A stretch of 64,000 nucleotides of DNA from Actinomycetota bacterium (lineage in GTDB: Bacteria; Actinomycetota; Nitriliruptoria; Nitriliruptorales; JAHWKO01): positions 16,088 to 80,087 of the forward strand of contig JAHWKO010000002.1 of the NCBI GenBank assembly GCA_019347855.1, read 5' to 3'. Shown in pieces: positions 7,634 through 16,300 of this stretch. Below the pieces are notes generated by a model that saw nothing but the letters and a program-made list of their open reading frames with translations, searched no databases and was not told the origin of the DNA. A program made the position numbers and the translations under genes. Positions within the stretch are counted from its first letter, which is position 1, and every line of letters begins with the position of its first letter.

Positions 7634-9801
7634 ACGCCGGATCGCGCCTCGGATCGGCGGTCGGGCCGGTCGGTCGGGTGGGCGCCGCGGTGCGCGCTTG
7701 GTCGGAAGGTGCCAAGCTGGCGTGGATCGGTGCCGGATTGATGGTCGCCGTGGCGGCTATCGTGGCCGGCGACGCGCTCTCGCCCCGGGGGGTGCCCGCC
7801 GGGATCGTCGCCGTCGGCCTGGTCGTCGGAGCGCTGAACGCGCTCGTCGCTCTCGGGCTGGTCCTCATCTTCCGTGCTGGCAAGTACGTCAACTTCGCGC
7901 AGGGCGGCATCGGTGCGGCGGGTGCGGTGGTCGCCGGCAAGCTCATCACCCTCTACGACGTCAACTACTTCCTCGCCGCGTTCGCCGGACTCGCGGTTTC
8001 CGTGGTGCTCGCGGGTCTGGCCGAGATGCTCTTCATCCGCCGGCTGTTCACGGCGCCGCGGCTCATCCTCACGGTCGCGACCATCGGCCTGGCCCAGGTC
8101 TTCGGCGCGTTCGAGGCAGGCATCAACCTGCTGTGGGTCCGGAAAGGCGCCCCGTCCATTCCCCGGATCGAAGTGCCCTTCGACATCGAGTTCAAGATCG
8201 GCGAGGTGTTCTTCGGCGGCGAGCACCTCGTCGTCCTGGTGGTCTTCCCCGTCATCCTGGCCGCGCTGATCGGCTTCTTCCGCTTCACGGACTTCGGCGC
8301 GGCGGTGCAAGCGTCGGCGGAGAACGCCGACCGAGCGCGTCTCCTCGGCATCTCGGTCCGCCGGGTCTCGACGGCGGTCTGGATGATCGCTGGCTTGCTG
8401 GCCGGCCTCACCGCCGTGCTCCAGGCGCCGATCGTCAGCTTCACCTTCGGCGGTGCAGCGGGTCCCGCGCTGCTGCTGCGTGCCCTCGCGCCGGCCATGA
8501 TCGCCGGCATGTCGAGCCTCGGCGTGACGGTGGTCGCGGCGTTGGCGCTAGGCGTGGTGGAGCAGGCGATCGTGTTCAACGTGGACGCCTCGGGGCCGGT
8601 CGAGATGGTGCTGTTCGCGGTCATCTTGGTCGCCCTGCTGGTCAAACGCCGCCGCCGCAGCCGGACCACCGAGGGCGAGGAGTCGTCGTTCGCCGAGGCT
8701 TCGAAGATCCGACCCTTCCCCCGGGAACTCGCGCGCATCCCCTCGGTACGTCGCGTGCGGCTCGGCGGGAAGGCGCTCCTGCTGGCGGTCGCTTTGGCCG
8801 CGCCGCCGCTGTTCGGCATCGCGCAGCAGAACCTCGCGAGCCTCCTGCTCATCTACACCATCGCCGCGGTCTCCTTGACGGTGCTCTCGGGCTACGCGGG
8901 GCAGATCTCGTTCGGTCACTGGGCGTTCGTGGGGTTCGGGGCGCTGTTCGGTGGGTGGCTGCTCACGGTCCAGGGGATGAACACGTTGCTCGCCGGTGCG
9001 ACGGTGTGTGCGGTCGGTACGCTGCTGTCACTCGCCATCGGCTTACCGGCGCTGCGGATCCGTGGCCTGTTCCTCGCGGTGACCACACTGGCGTTCGCGG
9101 TCGCGGCGCAGAACTTCCTGTTCCTCCAGCCGGGTTTCGTGTTCTCCGACATCGTGTCCCGGCCCGTGGTGGGCCCGCTGGACTTCTCCAACGAACTCAC
9201 CTTCTACTACCTGTGCCTGGTGCTGCTGCTCGCGACGCTGGCGCTCGTGCGCAACGTCCGGGACAGTCGCTGGGGACGGAACTTCGTTGCGGTGCGCGAC
9301 AACGACCGCGCCGCCGCCTCGTACGGTGTGGGGGTGATCGCTTCGAAGATGCTCGCGTTCGCGGTGTCGGGGTTCCTGGCCTCGCTGGCGGGCTTCCTGT
9401 ACCTGATGAACCAGACCAGCCTGAACGCCCAGGCCTTTCCCGTCGAGACGTCGCTCCTGCTGTTCTCTGCGGTTGTGATCGGCGGGTTGGGCTCGGTGCC
9501 GGGGGCGGTCATCGGAGCGCTGTACCTGAGGGGCATCCAGTTCTTCGCCCCGCCCCTGCAACTGCTGTCGACCAGCTTCGGTCTGCTCCTGATCCTCATG
9601 TTCGCACCGGGTGGTCTGGGAGGACTCGCCTTCCAGGGACGCGACGCGCTGCTGCGCTACCTGGCGAAACGCTGGAACATCGTTGTGCCGTCGCTACTGG
9701 CCGATGTCCGCGAGGAGCCAGACGACGACGTGGTGGCCCACGCGTCGGGCGTCGAGGTCGGAACGCAGGATCCCGGCCAGCGGGAGGGCGCACGAGTATG
9801 A
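7630..9801 (+). CDS. Fused LivH-LivM-type ABC permease
   Basis: About 723 residues combining both membrane subunits that are normally separate. Residues about 1-340 are LivH-like with the signature YVNFAQGG, and residues about 380-670 are LivM-like with GYAGQISFGHWAF near residue 420. An EAA-loop-like segment VRDNDRAAASYGVG follows near residue 560. A charged linker rich in Lys/Arg separates the halves and the C-terminal tail is acidic and probably cytoplasmic. The ATG at 7630 overlaps the previous stop, and its own TGA overlaps the next ATG at 9798. The fusion gives a complete translocation pore from one chain for the Liv-type transporter. Confidence 0.85.
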   Translation: MNAGSRLGSAVGPVGRVGAAVRAWSEGAKLAWIGAGLMVAVAAIVAGDALSPRGVPAGIVAVGLVVGALNALVALGLVLIFRAGKYVNFAQGGIGAAGAVVAGKLITLYDVNYFLAAFAGLAVSVVLAGLAEMLFIRRLFTAPRLILTVATIGLAQVFGAFEAGINLLWVRKGAPSIPRIEVPFDIEFKIGEVFFGGEHLVVLVVFPVILAALIGFFRFTDFGAAVQASAENADRARLLGISVRRVSTAVWMIAGLLAGLTAVLQAPIVSFTFGGAAGPALLLRALAPAMIAGMSSLGVTVVAALALGVVEQAIVFNVDASGPVEMVLFAVILVALLVKRRRRSRTTEGEESSFAEASKIRPFPRELARIPSVRRVRLGGKALLLAVALAAPPLFGIAQQNLASLLLIYTIAAVSLTVLSGYAGQISFGHWAFVGFGALFGGWLLTVQGMNTLLAGATVCAVGTLLSLAIGLPALRIRGLFLAVTTLAFAVAAQNFLFLQPGFVFSDIVSRPVVGPLDFSNELTFYYLCLVLLLATLALVRNVRDSRWGRNFVAVRDNDRAAASYGVGVIASKMLAFAVSGFLASLAGFLYLMNQTSLNAQAFPVETSLLLFSAVVIGGLGSVPGAVIGALYLRGIQFFAPPLQLLSTSFGLLLILMFAPGGLGGLAFQGRDALLRYLAKRWNIVVPSLLADVREEPDDDVVAHASGVEVGTQDPGQREGARV

Positions 9802-11867
9802 GCGCGGAACCTGTAGTGGCGTGGTACCGCGGTCCGATCCGATGGGTGCGCCAGCAGCTCGGAGACGAGTCGATGTACCCCGTGCTGGTGCTCGCGGGCC
9901 TGAACCTCTTCGACGAGCTGGACCGGGCCGCCTTCGGCCTGTTCGGCCCAGAGATCGTCCGTGACTTCGACATCTCGGCGGCGACGCTCGGGCTGGCGGT
10001 CCTGCCAGCCGTCTTCCTCGGCATGGGCTTGCCGGTCGCCCTCGGCGCTGCGACCGACCGGTACAACCGCGTCCGCTTGTCGATCGCCGGCGGGTTCGTG
10101 TGGTGCCTGGCGGCTCTCGCCACCGGCATCGTCGGCGCGTTCTGGCTCTTGGTGGTCGTCCGGATGCTCACTGAGGTCGGCCGCGGCGTCTCGGGTCCGA
10201 CCCACAACAGCATGCTGTCGGACTACTACGCCGTGGCTGGGCGCGGTGCCGCGTTCAGCATCCACCAGAACGCCAATCCGATCGGCAACTTCCTAGGACT
10301 CGTGGTTGGCGGCGCGATCGCCGGGGCATGGGGCTGGCAGACCTCGTTCCTCATCCTGCCGCTGCCTGGCATCGTCTTCTTGGTGCTTATGCTGCGTTTG
10401 CACGAGCCGCGGCGGGGTGCCTTCGAGCGCAAGGAGGTGGGCGAGGACCTGTTCGCCGAGGCCGACCCGCTGCCCATCAAGCAGGCGATCGCGCAGCTGT
10501 GGAGCATCAGATCGTGGCGCCGCTACGCCTACGTCTGGTTGTTCCTGTGGACCGGCTATGCGCTGGCTGGTGTGCTGCCGTTCTACTTCCAGGCGGTCTT
10601 CGGGGTGGGTCCGTTCGGACGCGGTGCCATCCTGGGGTCAGTGGCGTTGCTCACTGCTGTCGGCGGGATCGTCGGAGGGATCATCGCACAGCGGCTCATG
10701 GCGCGTGACGAGCACACCCGGGCCGGGATGCTGGTCGCGGTCGCTGCGGTCTCGTTCGCGTTCACCGTCGGAGCACTGGCGTTCGCGCCGACGCTGCTCG
10801 TTGCCGTCTCGATATTCCTGCTCACGACCCCGATCCACGCCCTCGCCGCGGTGGCGGTGACGCTGATCCTCTCAGCGACGATGCCCGTCCGGATCCGTGG
10901 TCAGGGCTTCGGCACGATCTGGTTCTTCGCGGCCATCGGGTACCTCTTCTTCCCGGTCGCGCTCAGCTACGGCGACCTCTACAGCTTCCGCGTCAGCCTC
11001 CTGCTGGCGGTGCCGCCGTTGCTGATCGCGACCGGCCTGGCCGCCAGCGCGGCGCGCTTCATCGGTCGTGACATCGCTCGTGTGAACCGCGTCGGCGAAG
11101 CGGAGATCGCGATCCGTCGGCGCAAGGCTGCCGGCGAGGAGATCAACCTGCTCGAGGTCGTCGACCTCGACGTCGCCTACGGCGACGTGCAGGTGCTGTT
11201 CGGTGTCAACATGCACGTCGCCGAGGGCGAGATCGTCGCGCTGCTCGGGACCAACGGTGCGGGCAAGTCCACGCTCCTGCGGGCGGTCTCGGGGTTGATC
11301 CGGCCGCGTGACGGCGTCGTGCTCTTCGACGGTGAGGACATCACCGGCCTGCCCGCCGAGACGACGACCGAGCGCGGCATCATCCACGTGCCCGGCGGGC
11401 GCGGGGTGTTCCCAGGCCTCACCGTGGCCAAGAACCTGCGGCTCGGCGCCTACCTGTACCGGAAGGACGAGGCGTACACCCGGGAAGCCTACGAGCACGC
11501 GATCGAGCTGTTCCCTCGCCTCGGTGAGCGACTGAACCAGCCGGCCGGCACCATGTCCGGCGGCGAGCAGCAGATGCTCACGCTCGCGCAGGCGTTCGTC
11601 GCGCGGCCCCGGATCCTGGCCATCGACGAGCTGTCACTCGGGCTCGCGCCCGTGATCGTCGAGGACCTGCTCGAGGTCGTGGAGCGGATCAACCGTCAGG
11701 GCATCACGGTCATCCTCGTCGAGCAGTCGGTCAACATCGCCCTGGAGCTGGCGGAGCGGGCCTACTTCATGGAGAAGGGCGAGATGCGCTTCGAGGGCGC
11801 GGCAGGTGACCTGCTCGAGCGCGACGACATCGTCCGGTCGGTGTTCCTCGCCGGAGCGGGCCGATGA
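9798..11867 (+). CDS. MFS transporter fused to a LivF-type ABC ATPase
   Basis: 689-residue uninterrupted reading frame with two unrelated transport modules. Residues about 25-430 are a major facilitator domain: about 12 hydrophobic helices with the loop GAATDRYNRVR after helix 2 and QNANPIGNFLG in helix 5. Residues about 448-689 are a complete LivF-like ATPase: Walker A GTNGAGKST near 482, signature MSGGEQQ near 585, Walker B ILAIDELSLGLAP near 603, and VEQSVN with the switch region. The start is ATG at 9798, overlapping the permease stop (ATGA), so the frame upstream of it is not part of the gene. The ATPase half pairs naturally with the fused LivHM permease. What the MFS half carries, and whether it is energised by or couples to the ABC part, is unknown. 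Confidence 0.85.
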   Translation: MSAEPVVAWYRGPIRWVRQQLGDESMYPVLVLAGLNLFDELDRAAFGLFGPEIVRDFDISAATLGLAVLPAVFLGMGLPVALGAATDRYNRVRLSIAGGFVWCLAALATGIVGAFWLLVVVRMLTEVGRGVSGPTHNSMLSDYYAVAGRGAAFSIHQNANPIGNFLGLVVGGAIAGAWGWQTSFLILPLPGIVFLVLMLRLHEPRRGAFERKEVGEDLFAEADPLPIKQAIAQLWSIRSWRRYAYVWLFLWTGYALAGVLPFYFQAVFGVGPFGRGAILGSVALLTAVGGIVGGIIAQRLMARDEHTRAGMLVAVAAVSFAFTVGALAFAPTLLVAVSIFLLTTPIHALAAVAVTLILSATMPVRIRGQGFGTIWFFAAIGYLFFPVALSYGDLYSFRVSLLLAVPPLLIATGLAASAARFIGRDIARVNRVGEAEIAIRRRKAAGEEINLLEVVDLDVAYGDVQVLFGVNMHVAEGEIVALLGTNGAGKSTLLRAVSGLIRPRDGVVLFDGEDITGLPAETTTERGIIHVPGGRGVFPGLTVAKNLRLGAYLYRKDEAYTREAYEHAIELFPRLGERLNQPAGTMSGGEQQMLTLAQAFVARPRILAIDELSLGLAPVIVEDLLEVVERINRQGITVILVEQSVNIALELAERAYFMEKGEMRFEGAAGDLLERDDIVRSVFLAGAGR

Positions 11868-11877
11868 CCTGGAGCCG

Positions 11878-12954
11878 ATGGTGAACGCCACCGCCATGCA
11901 CACAGCCAACGGCCGGATGACCGCCGACCGCCTACTTACGCGTGCACCGGTGCTCGAGGTGCGGGACGTGGTGGTCCGCTTCGGTGGCCTGACTGCGGTG
12001 GACGTCGATCGGCTCACGGTGCACGAGGGGCGCATCGTCGGGCTCGTCGGATCGAACGGCGCCGGCAAGACCACGCTGTTCGACGTGATCTCGGGGTTCG
12101 TCACCCCCGACGCGGGCTCCCTCGTCCTCGATGGTGACCTGGACCTGCTCGACGAGGGGATGGGCGCCGGTCAGCGCGCTCGGTACGGCATCGGCCGAAG
12201 CTTCCAGAACGCGACGCTGTTCCAGAGCATGACCGTTGCGGAGACGCTCGCGGTCGCGTTCGAGCGGCGGCTGGCGGGCCAGGGCTTGCTGTCGGCCGCG
12301 TTCGCGACGCCGTGGTCGCGGCGTCGCGAACGGCTGGTCCGCGAGCACGTCGAGGAGCTGGTCGAACGCCTCGGTCTCGGTGCGTTCCACGACAAGTTCA
12401 TCTCCGAGCTGTCGACGGGGTCTCGTCGTATCGTCGACATCGCTTGTGTCATGGCTCACCGCCCGCGGCTACTGCTACTGGACGAGCCGTCGTCGGGTAT
12501 CGCCCAGCGCGAGGTCGAGGCGCTTGAGACGCTGCTGCGTCGCGTCAAGTCCGAGCTCGGCTGCACCTTGATGGTGGTCGAGCACGACATCCCCCTGATC
12601 CGCTCCCTCGCCGATGAGCTGTACGCGATGGAGGTCGGTCAGGTCATCTCGCACGGCACTCCCCACGAGGTGCTCAGCGACCCGGCGGTCATCCGTGCCT
12701 ACCTCGGCACCGATCCGCGCGCGGTCGAGCGATCTGGCGCTGCCACGACCAGTGACCTCACCGAGAACGACGACGATCCGGATCTCGCGGCGGCTTCGCT
12801 CGAGGCCCTCACCTTGAAGCAACTGCGCGAGCAGGCCAGGGCCCTCGACATCCCCGGCCGTTCGAGCATGAACCGTGCCGAGCTCGTGGACGCGGTACGG
12901 ACCACCCAGGAGGAACCGGAGGCAGACGATGGCAACGATGGCAACAACGGGTGA
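11878..12954 (+). CDS. LivG-type ABC ATPase with a C-terminal Rho-N/SAP-like tail
   Basis: 358 residues from the ATG at 11878 (an internal ATG at 11896 is an alternative). Residues about 22-270 form a LivG-like ATPase: Walker A SNGAGKTT near 55, signature LSTGSRR near 178 and Walker B LLLLDEPSSGIAQ near 198, followed by the VVEHDI switch histidine. After the normal end of the fold, an acidic linker leads to residues about 305-345 (LKQLREQARALDIPG, then MNRAELVDAV), which match the helix-extended-loop-helix pattern of the Rho N-terminal/SAP-like domain. Such domains usually bind nucleic acid, so finding one on a transporter ATPase is odd. This is the second ATPase of the transporter, 10 bases after the MFS-LivF gene. 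Confidence 0.82.
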   Translation: MVNATAMHTANGRMTADRLLTRAPVLEVRDVVVRFGGLTAVDVDRLTVHEGRIVGLVGSNGAGKTTLFDVISGFVTPDAGSLVLDGDLDLLDEGMGAGQRARYGIGRSFQNATLFQSMTVAETLAVAFERRLAGQGLLSAAFATPWSRRRERLVREHVEELVERLGLGAFHDKFISELSTGSRRIVDIACVMAHRPRLLLLDEPSSGIAQREVEALETLLRRVKSELGCTLMVVEHDIPLIRSLADELYAMEVGQVISHGTPHEVLSDPAVIRAYLGTDPRAVERSGAATTSDLTENDDDPDLAAASLEALTLKQLREQARALDIPGRSSMNRAELVDAVRTTQEEPEADDGNDGNNG

Positions 12955-13501
12955 AACGGTGAGCGACACGGACTTCGAACGAGCCGACCCCCCCAATCGC
13001 ACGGAGCGACTGCTCGCGCGGTGGCGTCGGGTCGAGCTACCCGTGGGCATGGCGCTGATCGCCATCGGGTTCGTGGCGGTGGCGCTCGGCTGGTACGACG
13101 CTTCCGGTACCCCCGATGTCCGTCGCCAGCTGCAGGCGCTCATCTCGGGCGGGTTCGGCGGATTGGCCGCGGTCGTCCTGGGGGCCTCCCTCGTGCAGGC
13201 CCACGTCAACTCGAAGGGTGCCGACCAGCTAGCCGCGAAGTTCGAGCGCGTGGCCGACGCGTTGCTCGATCTGGCCTATAGCCGCGAACGGGTGTCCGCT
13301 AGCGCGGATACGCAGGAGATCCCTGCAGAGCGACCTCAGGCGGTGACCCACGTGCTGGCCTCACACGCGTCGTACCACGCTCCGCACTGCGACCTCGCCG
13401 CGGATCGTGAAGGACTCCGAGAACTCACGGTCGATCAGGCCCAGCGTGAGGAACTGCGTCCCTGCGCTGTGTGTTTGTCGTCGCTCGAGACCAGGTCATG
13501 A
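12929..13501 (+). CDS. Small membrane protein with a C-terminal His/Cys metal-ribbon motif
   Basis: About 190 residues from the ATG at 12929, which is preceded by GGAGG and overlaps the end of the LivG-like gene. Two hydrophobic helices (VGMALIAIGFVAVALGW and a Gly/Ala/Val-rich second one, together about residues 38-90) anchor it in the membrane. The soluble tail contains HAPHC, then about 26 residues later RPCAVC. This H-x3-C ... C-x2-C spacing looks like a small zinc ribbon related to Ada-type or Cys4-like motifs. I do not recognise a named family. It ends in an ATGA overlap with the next gene. A role in transporter regulation or localisation is only suggested by the operon. Confidence 0.6.
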   Translation: MATMATTGETVSDTDFERADPPNRTERLLARWRRVELPVGMALIAIGFVAVALGWYDASGTPDVRRQLQALISGGFGGLAAVVLGASLVQAHVNSKGADQLAAKFERVADALLDLAYSRERVSASADTQEIPAERPQAVTHVLASHASYHAPHCDLAADREGLRELTVDQAQREELRPCAVCLSSLETRS

Positions 13502-13890
13502 CGCGCGAACATTGGGTGTGGCTGCCGATCCGACTGGCCATCGGCTGCGTGGCCGTGGGCGTGGCCGTCATCCTCGGGTTGTACTGGGGGTCGGGTGAGC
13601 AGATCAGCGCATCGACGCAGTTGCCGTTCGTGCTGGTCGCCGGCGGGGCGGGCCTGGGTCTGGTCCTGTTCGGTGTCGCGCTCTTCAACACCCAGCGACA
13701 GCGCATCGACCGCCAGCGGTTGGAAGACGGCGCCGCACGGATGCTCGTGGCCGCCGCGCGCCTGAGTCAGCCCACCACGAGGGTCGGGAGCGCCGGCACC
13801 CTGCTGAGCCCCGCAGCGCGACGACGATCGGACCGGACGTTGCCGGACGGCCGCGGGCCAGAGTCCGGCAACGTTACACGGTCCCAGTAG
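13498..13890 (+). CDS. Small two-helix membrane protein, function unknown
   Basis: 130 residues with two transmembrane helices (about residues 10-30 and 43-65), then a basic polar tail of about 60 residues rich in Arg, Ser and Pro. The ATG overlaps the stop of the preceding gene (ATGA), so it belongs to the transporter operon. The two-helix layout echoes the preceding gene, and the pair may form a complex or derive from one ancestor, but sequence similarity is not obvious by eye. No catalytic motif is visible. Confidence 0.55.
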   Translation: MTREHWVWLPIRLAIGCVAVGVAVILGLYWGSGEQISASTQLPFVLVAGGAGLGLVLFGVALFNTQRQRIDRQRLEDGAARMLVAAARLSQPTTRVGSAGTLLSPAARRRSDRTLPDGRGPESGNVTRSQ

Positions 13891-13911
13891 GCACGATCGG
13901 ATTCCGCGTGC

Positions 13912-13935
13912 TACGATTTAGTTATCATCTGAAAC
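13912..13935 (+). promoter_or_regulatory. Candidate promoter with operator-like sequence for the surface-protein gene
   Basis: A -10-like TACGAT (13912-13917) is followed by TTAGTTATCATCTGAAAC. The latter resembles the sequence upstream of the gene at 5065 (TTTAGTTAT) and has a decayed CTAAC half-site. It is about 40-60 bases before the ATG at 13973. Confidence 0.35.
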
Positions 13936-13972
13936 ATACTGTGGGGTGGCTTCGTTCGGGAGGTGGCAACAC

Positions 13973-14980
13973 ATGCGTCGCCGAACGGTGACCTTCCTGG
14001 CATTGCTCGTCGTGGTCGGGGCACTTGCCGGCCCCGCCGCTGCTCAGGAACAAGGTGAGGTCGTCGCCGACGGGCAGGGATGGGCCACGTCGACGCAGGT
14101 CCCCGGCCTCGGTGACCCCGCGGCGCATACGACGCTCGAGCCGGGCGACCTCCCGATCGGCGCCGAAGGGACCAATGAGACCAAACGGAGCTACCTCCTG
14201 CTGGACATCCCCGATGCGGCCACCTCGGCGCAGATCACTCTCCCGGTCGCCGACGGCGCGGGGAAGAACTTCGGCTTGGCGGGTCCCATCCTGGCGTGCA
14301 TCGTCATCGAGCCGTTCTCGCTGCAGTCCGGCGACCCGATCGCGGAGTCACCGGAGGTGGAGTGCGGCGACGAGCCGATCACGGGCGAGGTTGGCGAAGA
14401 CGGCACCCACACGTGGGTCCTCGACCCGATCCTGGCCCGCTGGCGGGCCGGCGAACCGAACAACGGCGTCGCGCTGGTCGCCGACATCAGCACGCCACAG
14501 CCGAACTACCAGATCACCTTCCACGCGGAGTTCTTCGCCCCGATCGGTACCTACACGGTTCCGGCAGAGCGAAGCGACAGCACCGAGTCCTCGCCACCTC
14601 CACCACCCCCTGCGTCCAGCGACAGCGACACGACGGGGTCCGGTTCCCAGGATCCCGCGTTCCAGGAGTCGCCTTCCTTCGAGTCCGGGACCACGTCCTT
14701 CGAGTCCGGGACCGCCTCCTGGTCCGCCCCCACGTTCGAGTCGCTGGCCCCTCCGCCGATGGTCGCTGAGCCCCCGGCCGAGCCGGGCCCCGAACCGGTC
14801 GCGGCTCCACCGCCGTCAGTGACCGCCGTCGCCGCAGCGGGTCCGATGGAGCCGCTGCCCGTGAACCCGCTGGTGTGGGTTCTCGTCCCCCTCGCGCTCG
14901 CCGTGCTTTGGTCGGCAGGTCGTGGACTGACCGGTCGTGGTGAGCCGACCTCGAGGTTGGACCGCCTGCTCGCACAGTGA
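13973..14980 (+). CDS. Secreted, C-terminally membrane-anchored surface protein
   Basis: 335 residues. ATG at 13973 follows GGGAGGTGG. Residues 1-25 are a signal peptide ending in PAAAQ. Residues about 26-190 form a compact beta-rich domain with two cysteines, broadly like DNRLRE-type or carbohydrate-binding sandwich domains. Residues about 195-290 are a Pro/Ser/Thr-rich stalk with repeated FESGT units and poly-Pro runs. A single transmembrane helix (VLVPLALAVLWSA) and a short basic tail end the protein. This is the layout of a cell-surface protein held by a stop-transfer helix. It may display a binding domain for the substrate of the neighbouring transporter; that role is inferred. Confidence 0.62.
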   Translation: MRRRTVTFLALLVVVGALAGPAAAQEQGEVVADGQGWATSTQVPGLGDPAAHTTLEPGDLPIGAEGTNETKRSYLLLDIPDAATSAQITLPVADGAGKNFGLAGPILACIVIEPFSLQSGDPIAESPEVECGDEPITGEVGEDGTHTWVLDPILARWRAGEPNNGVALVADISTPQPNYQITFHAEFFAPIGTYTVPAERSDSTESSPPPPPPASSDSDTTGSGSQDPAFQESPSFESGTTSFESGTASWSAPTFESLAPPPMVAEPPAEPGPEPVAAPPPSVTAVAAAGPMEPLPVNPLVWVLVPLALAVLWSAGRGLTGRGEPTSRLDRLLAQ

Positions 14981-15021
14981 CGCTTCCCCGGTTCGACATC
15001 GGCAGGGGGGTAGTCTTCGTG

Positions 15022-15039
15022 CCGCGGTCGAAGCCGCGG
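15022..15039. repeat. Inverted repeat just before the ROK gene
   Basis: CCGCGG occurs twice, separated by TCGAAG. It lies 23 bases before the start codon of the ROK regulator and could form a hairpin in the leader or act as an autoregulatory site. It is GC-rich and so could also be chance. Confidence 0.25.
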
Positions 15040-15061
15040 TCCGTCGCACAGCGCTGGAGCG

Positions 15062-16300
15062 ATGATCAAAGGTCAGCAGCCGAACACGTCTGGCACGGAC
15101 CACAGTGTGATGCGAGAACTCAATCGCACGCTGGTCCTGGACGTCATCAAGCAGCGTAGTCCGGTTTCCCGGGCTTCTATCGCGCGTGAGACATCGCTGG
15201 CGAAGCCGACCGTTTCCGCCATCGTCGAGGATCTGGTCGGGGAGGGCCTCGTCCGCGAGGTGGGGGTCGGACCAACCGCGTCCGGCGGCGGTCGTCCCCC
15301 GATCCTCCTGGAGTTCAACGCACGTTCCCAGTTCCTCGTTGGTGTTCAGATCGGCGTCCGTCGGACGAACCTCGTCATCGCGGATGCGCTGGGTCAGGAG
15401 ATGGATCGCGTCGAGATCAACACTCCACCCGGGTTGTCGTCGAAGGCGCTGGGGGCGATCGCCGACCAGATCGAGCAGCTGATCAGGCGCTCGGGCGCCG
15501 CCCGCAAGCGACTCGCCGCCGTCGGCGTCTGCCTTCCCGGGTTGGTCGACATGCACACTGGTACGTGCCTGCTGGCGCCCAACCTCGACTGGCACGATGT
15601 GCCGATCAGCGACCTGCTGAGCGATGCACTAGGCGTTCCGGTATCCGTCGTGAACACGTCGCACGCGGCAGCTGTCGTTGAGACCATCGAGGGAGCAGCT
15701 CATGGTGCGGAGAACGTCGTGCTGCTGTACGTCGGACGTGGTGTCGGTGCCGGCGTCATCTCGCAGGGGCGACTGTTGCACGGCAGCTTCGGGCTGACCG
15801 GCGAGATCGGTCACTGTCACGTGCCCGGCGCTACGACCCGCTGCAACTGCGGCAAGATCGGGTGCCTCGAGACGTTGACGGACGGTCCCGCCATCGTTCG
15901 CGCCGCGGTTGCCGCTCTCGAGGCCGGCCGCGACTCGAAGTTGGGCGCGAGCCCTGCCTCCGACCTCAGCGCCAAGGACGTCGCCGATGCGGCGGCCGAC
16001 GGTGATGAGCTGGCTATCGAGATCCTGGCGGATGCCGGGCGGCGGCTCGGGCTCGCTGCGTCCTGGCTCATCAACCTCTTCAACCCCGAGGTCCTGTTGG
16101 TCGGTGGAGGCGTGGCGGAGGCGGGCCAACCGTTGCTCGGCCCCCTCGAGGAGGCGGCCCGACAGCACACGCTCGGGCAGGCCGCAGCGCACGTGGCCAT
16201 CCGACCGTGGACCCTCGGACGCGACGCGGGGGTGCGCGGGGCGATCTTGGTCGCCCTCCAGAACTCCGAGAGCTACTACCGACTCATCTTTCAGGACTGA
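15062..16300 (+). CDS. ROK-family (NagC/XylR-like) transcriptional regulator
   Basis: 412 residues. The N-terminal winged helix-turn-helix spans about residues 15-75 (MRELNRTLVLDVIKQ, then SRASIARETSLAKPTVSAIV). The ROK sugar-kinase-like domain follows, with the zinc motif CNCGKIGCLE near residue 260 and a GHCHVPG loop before it. ROK repressors bind a sugar or sugar phosphate and release palindromic operators; the Bacillus XylR operator has TTAGT...ACTAA arms, which resemble the GTTAG...CTAAC arms found throughout this window. It is therefore the best local candidate for the shared regulator, though not proven. Its 3-prime end overlaps the convergent glycosidase gene by 17 bases. Confidence 0.88.
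   Translation: MIKGQQPNTSGTDHSVMRELNRTLVLDVIKQRSPVSRASIARETSLAKPTVSAIVEDLVGEGLVREVGVGPTASGGGRPPILLEFNARSQFLVGVQIGVRRTNLVIADALGQEMDRVEINTPPGLSSKALGAIADQIEQLIRRSGAARKRLAAVGVCLPGLVDMHTGTCLLAPNLDWHDVPISDLLSDALGVPVSVVNTSHAAAVVETIEGAAHGAENVVLLYVGRGVGAGVISQGRLLHGSFGLTGEIGHCHVPGATTRCNCGKIGCLETLTDGPAIVRAAVAALEAGRDSKLGASPASDLSAKDVADAAADGDELAIEILADAGRRLGLAASWLINLFNPEVLLVGGGVAEAGQPLLGPLEEAARQHTLGQAAAHVAIRPWTLGRDAGVRGAILVALQNSESYYRLIFQD

Noticed and set aside
7470..9797. Extension of the MFS-ABC frame upstream to 7470
   Set aside because: This part is out of frame with the LivHM permease, is Arg-rich with no fold, and a normal ATGA start lies at 9798.
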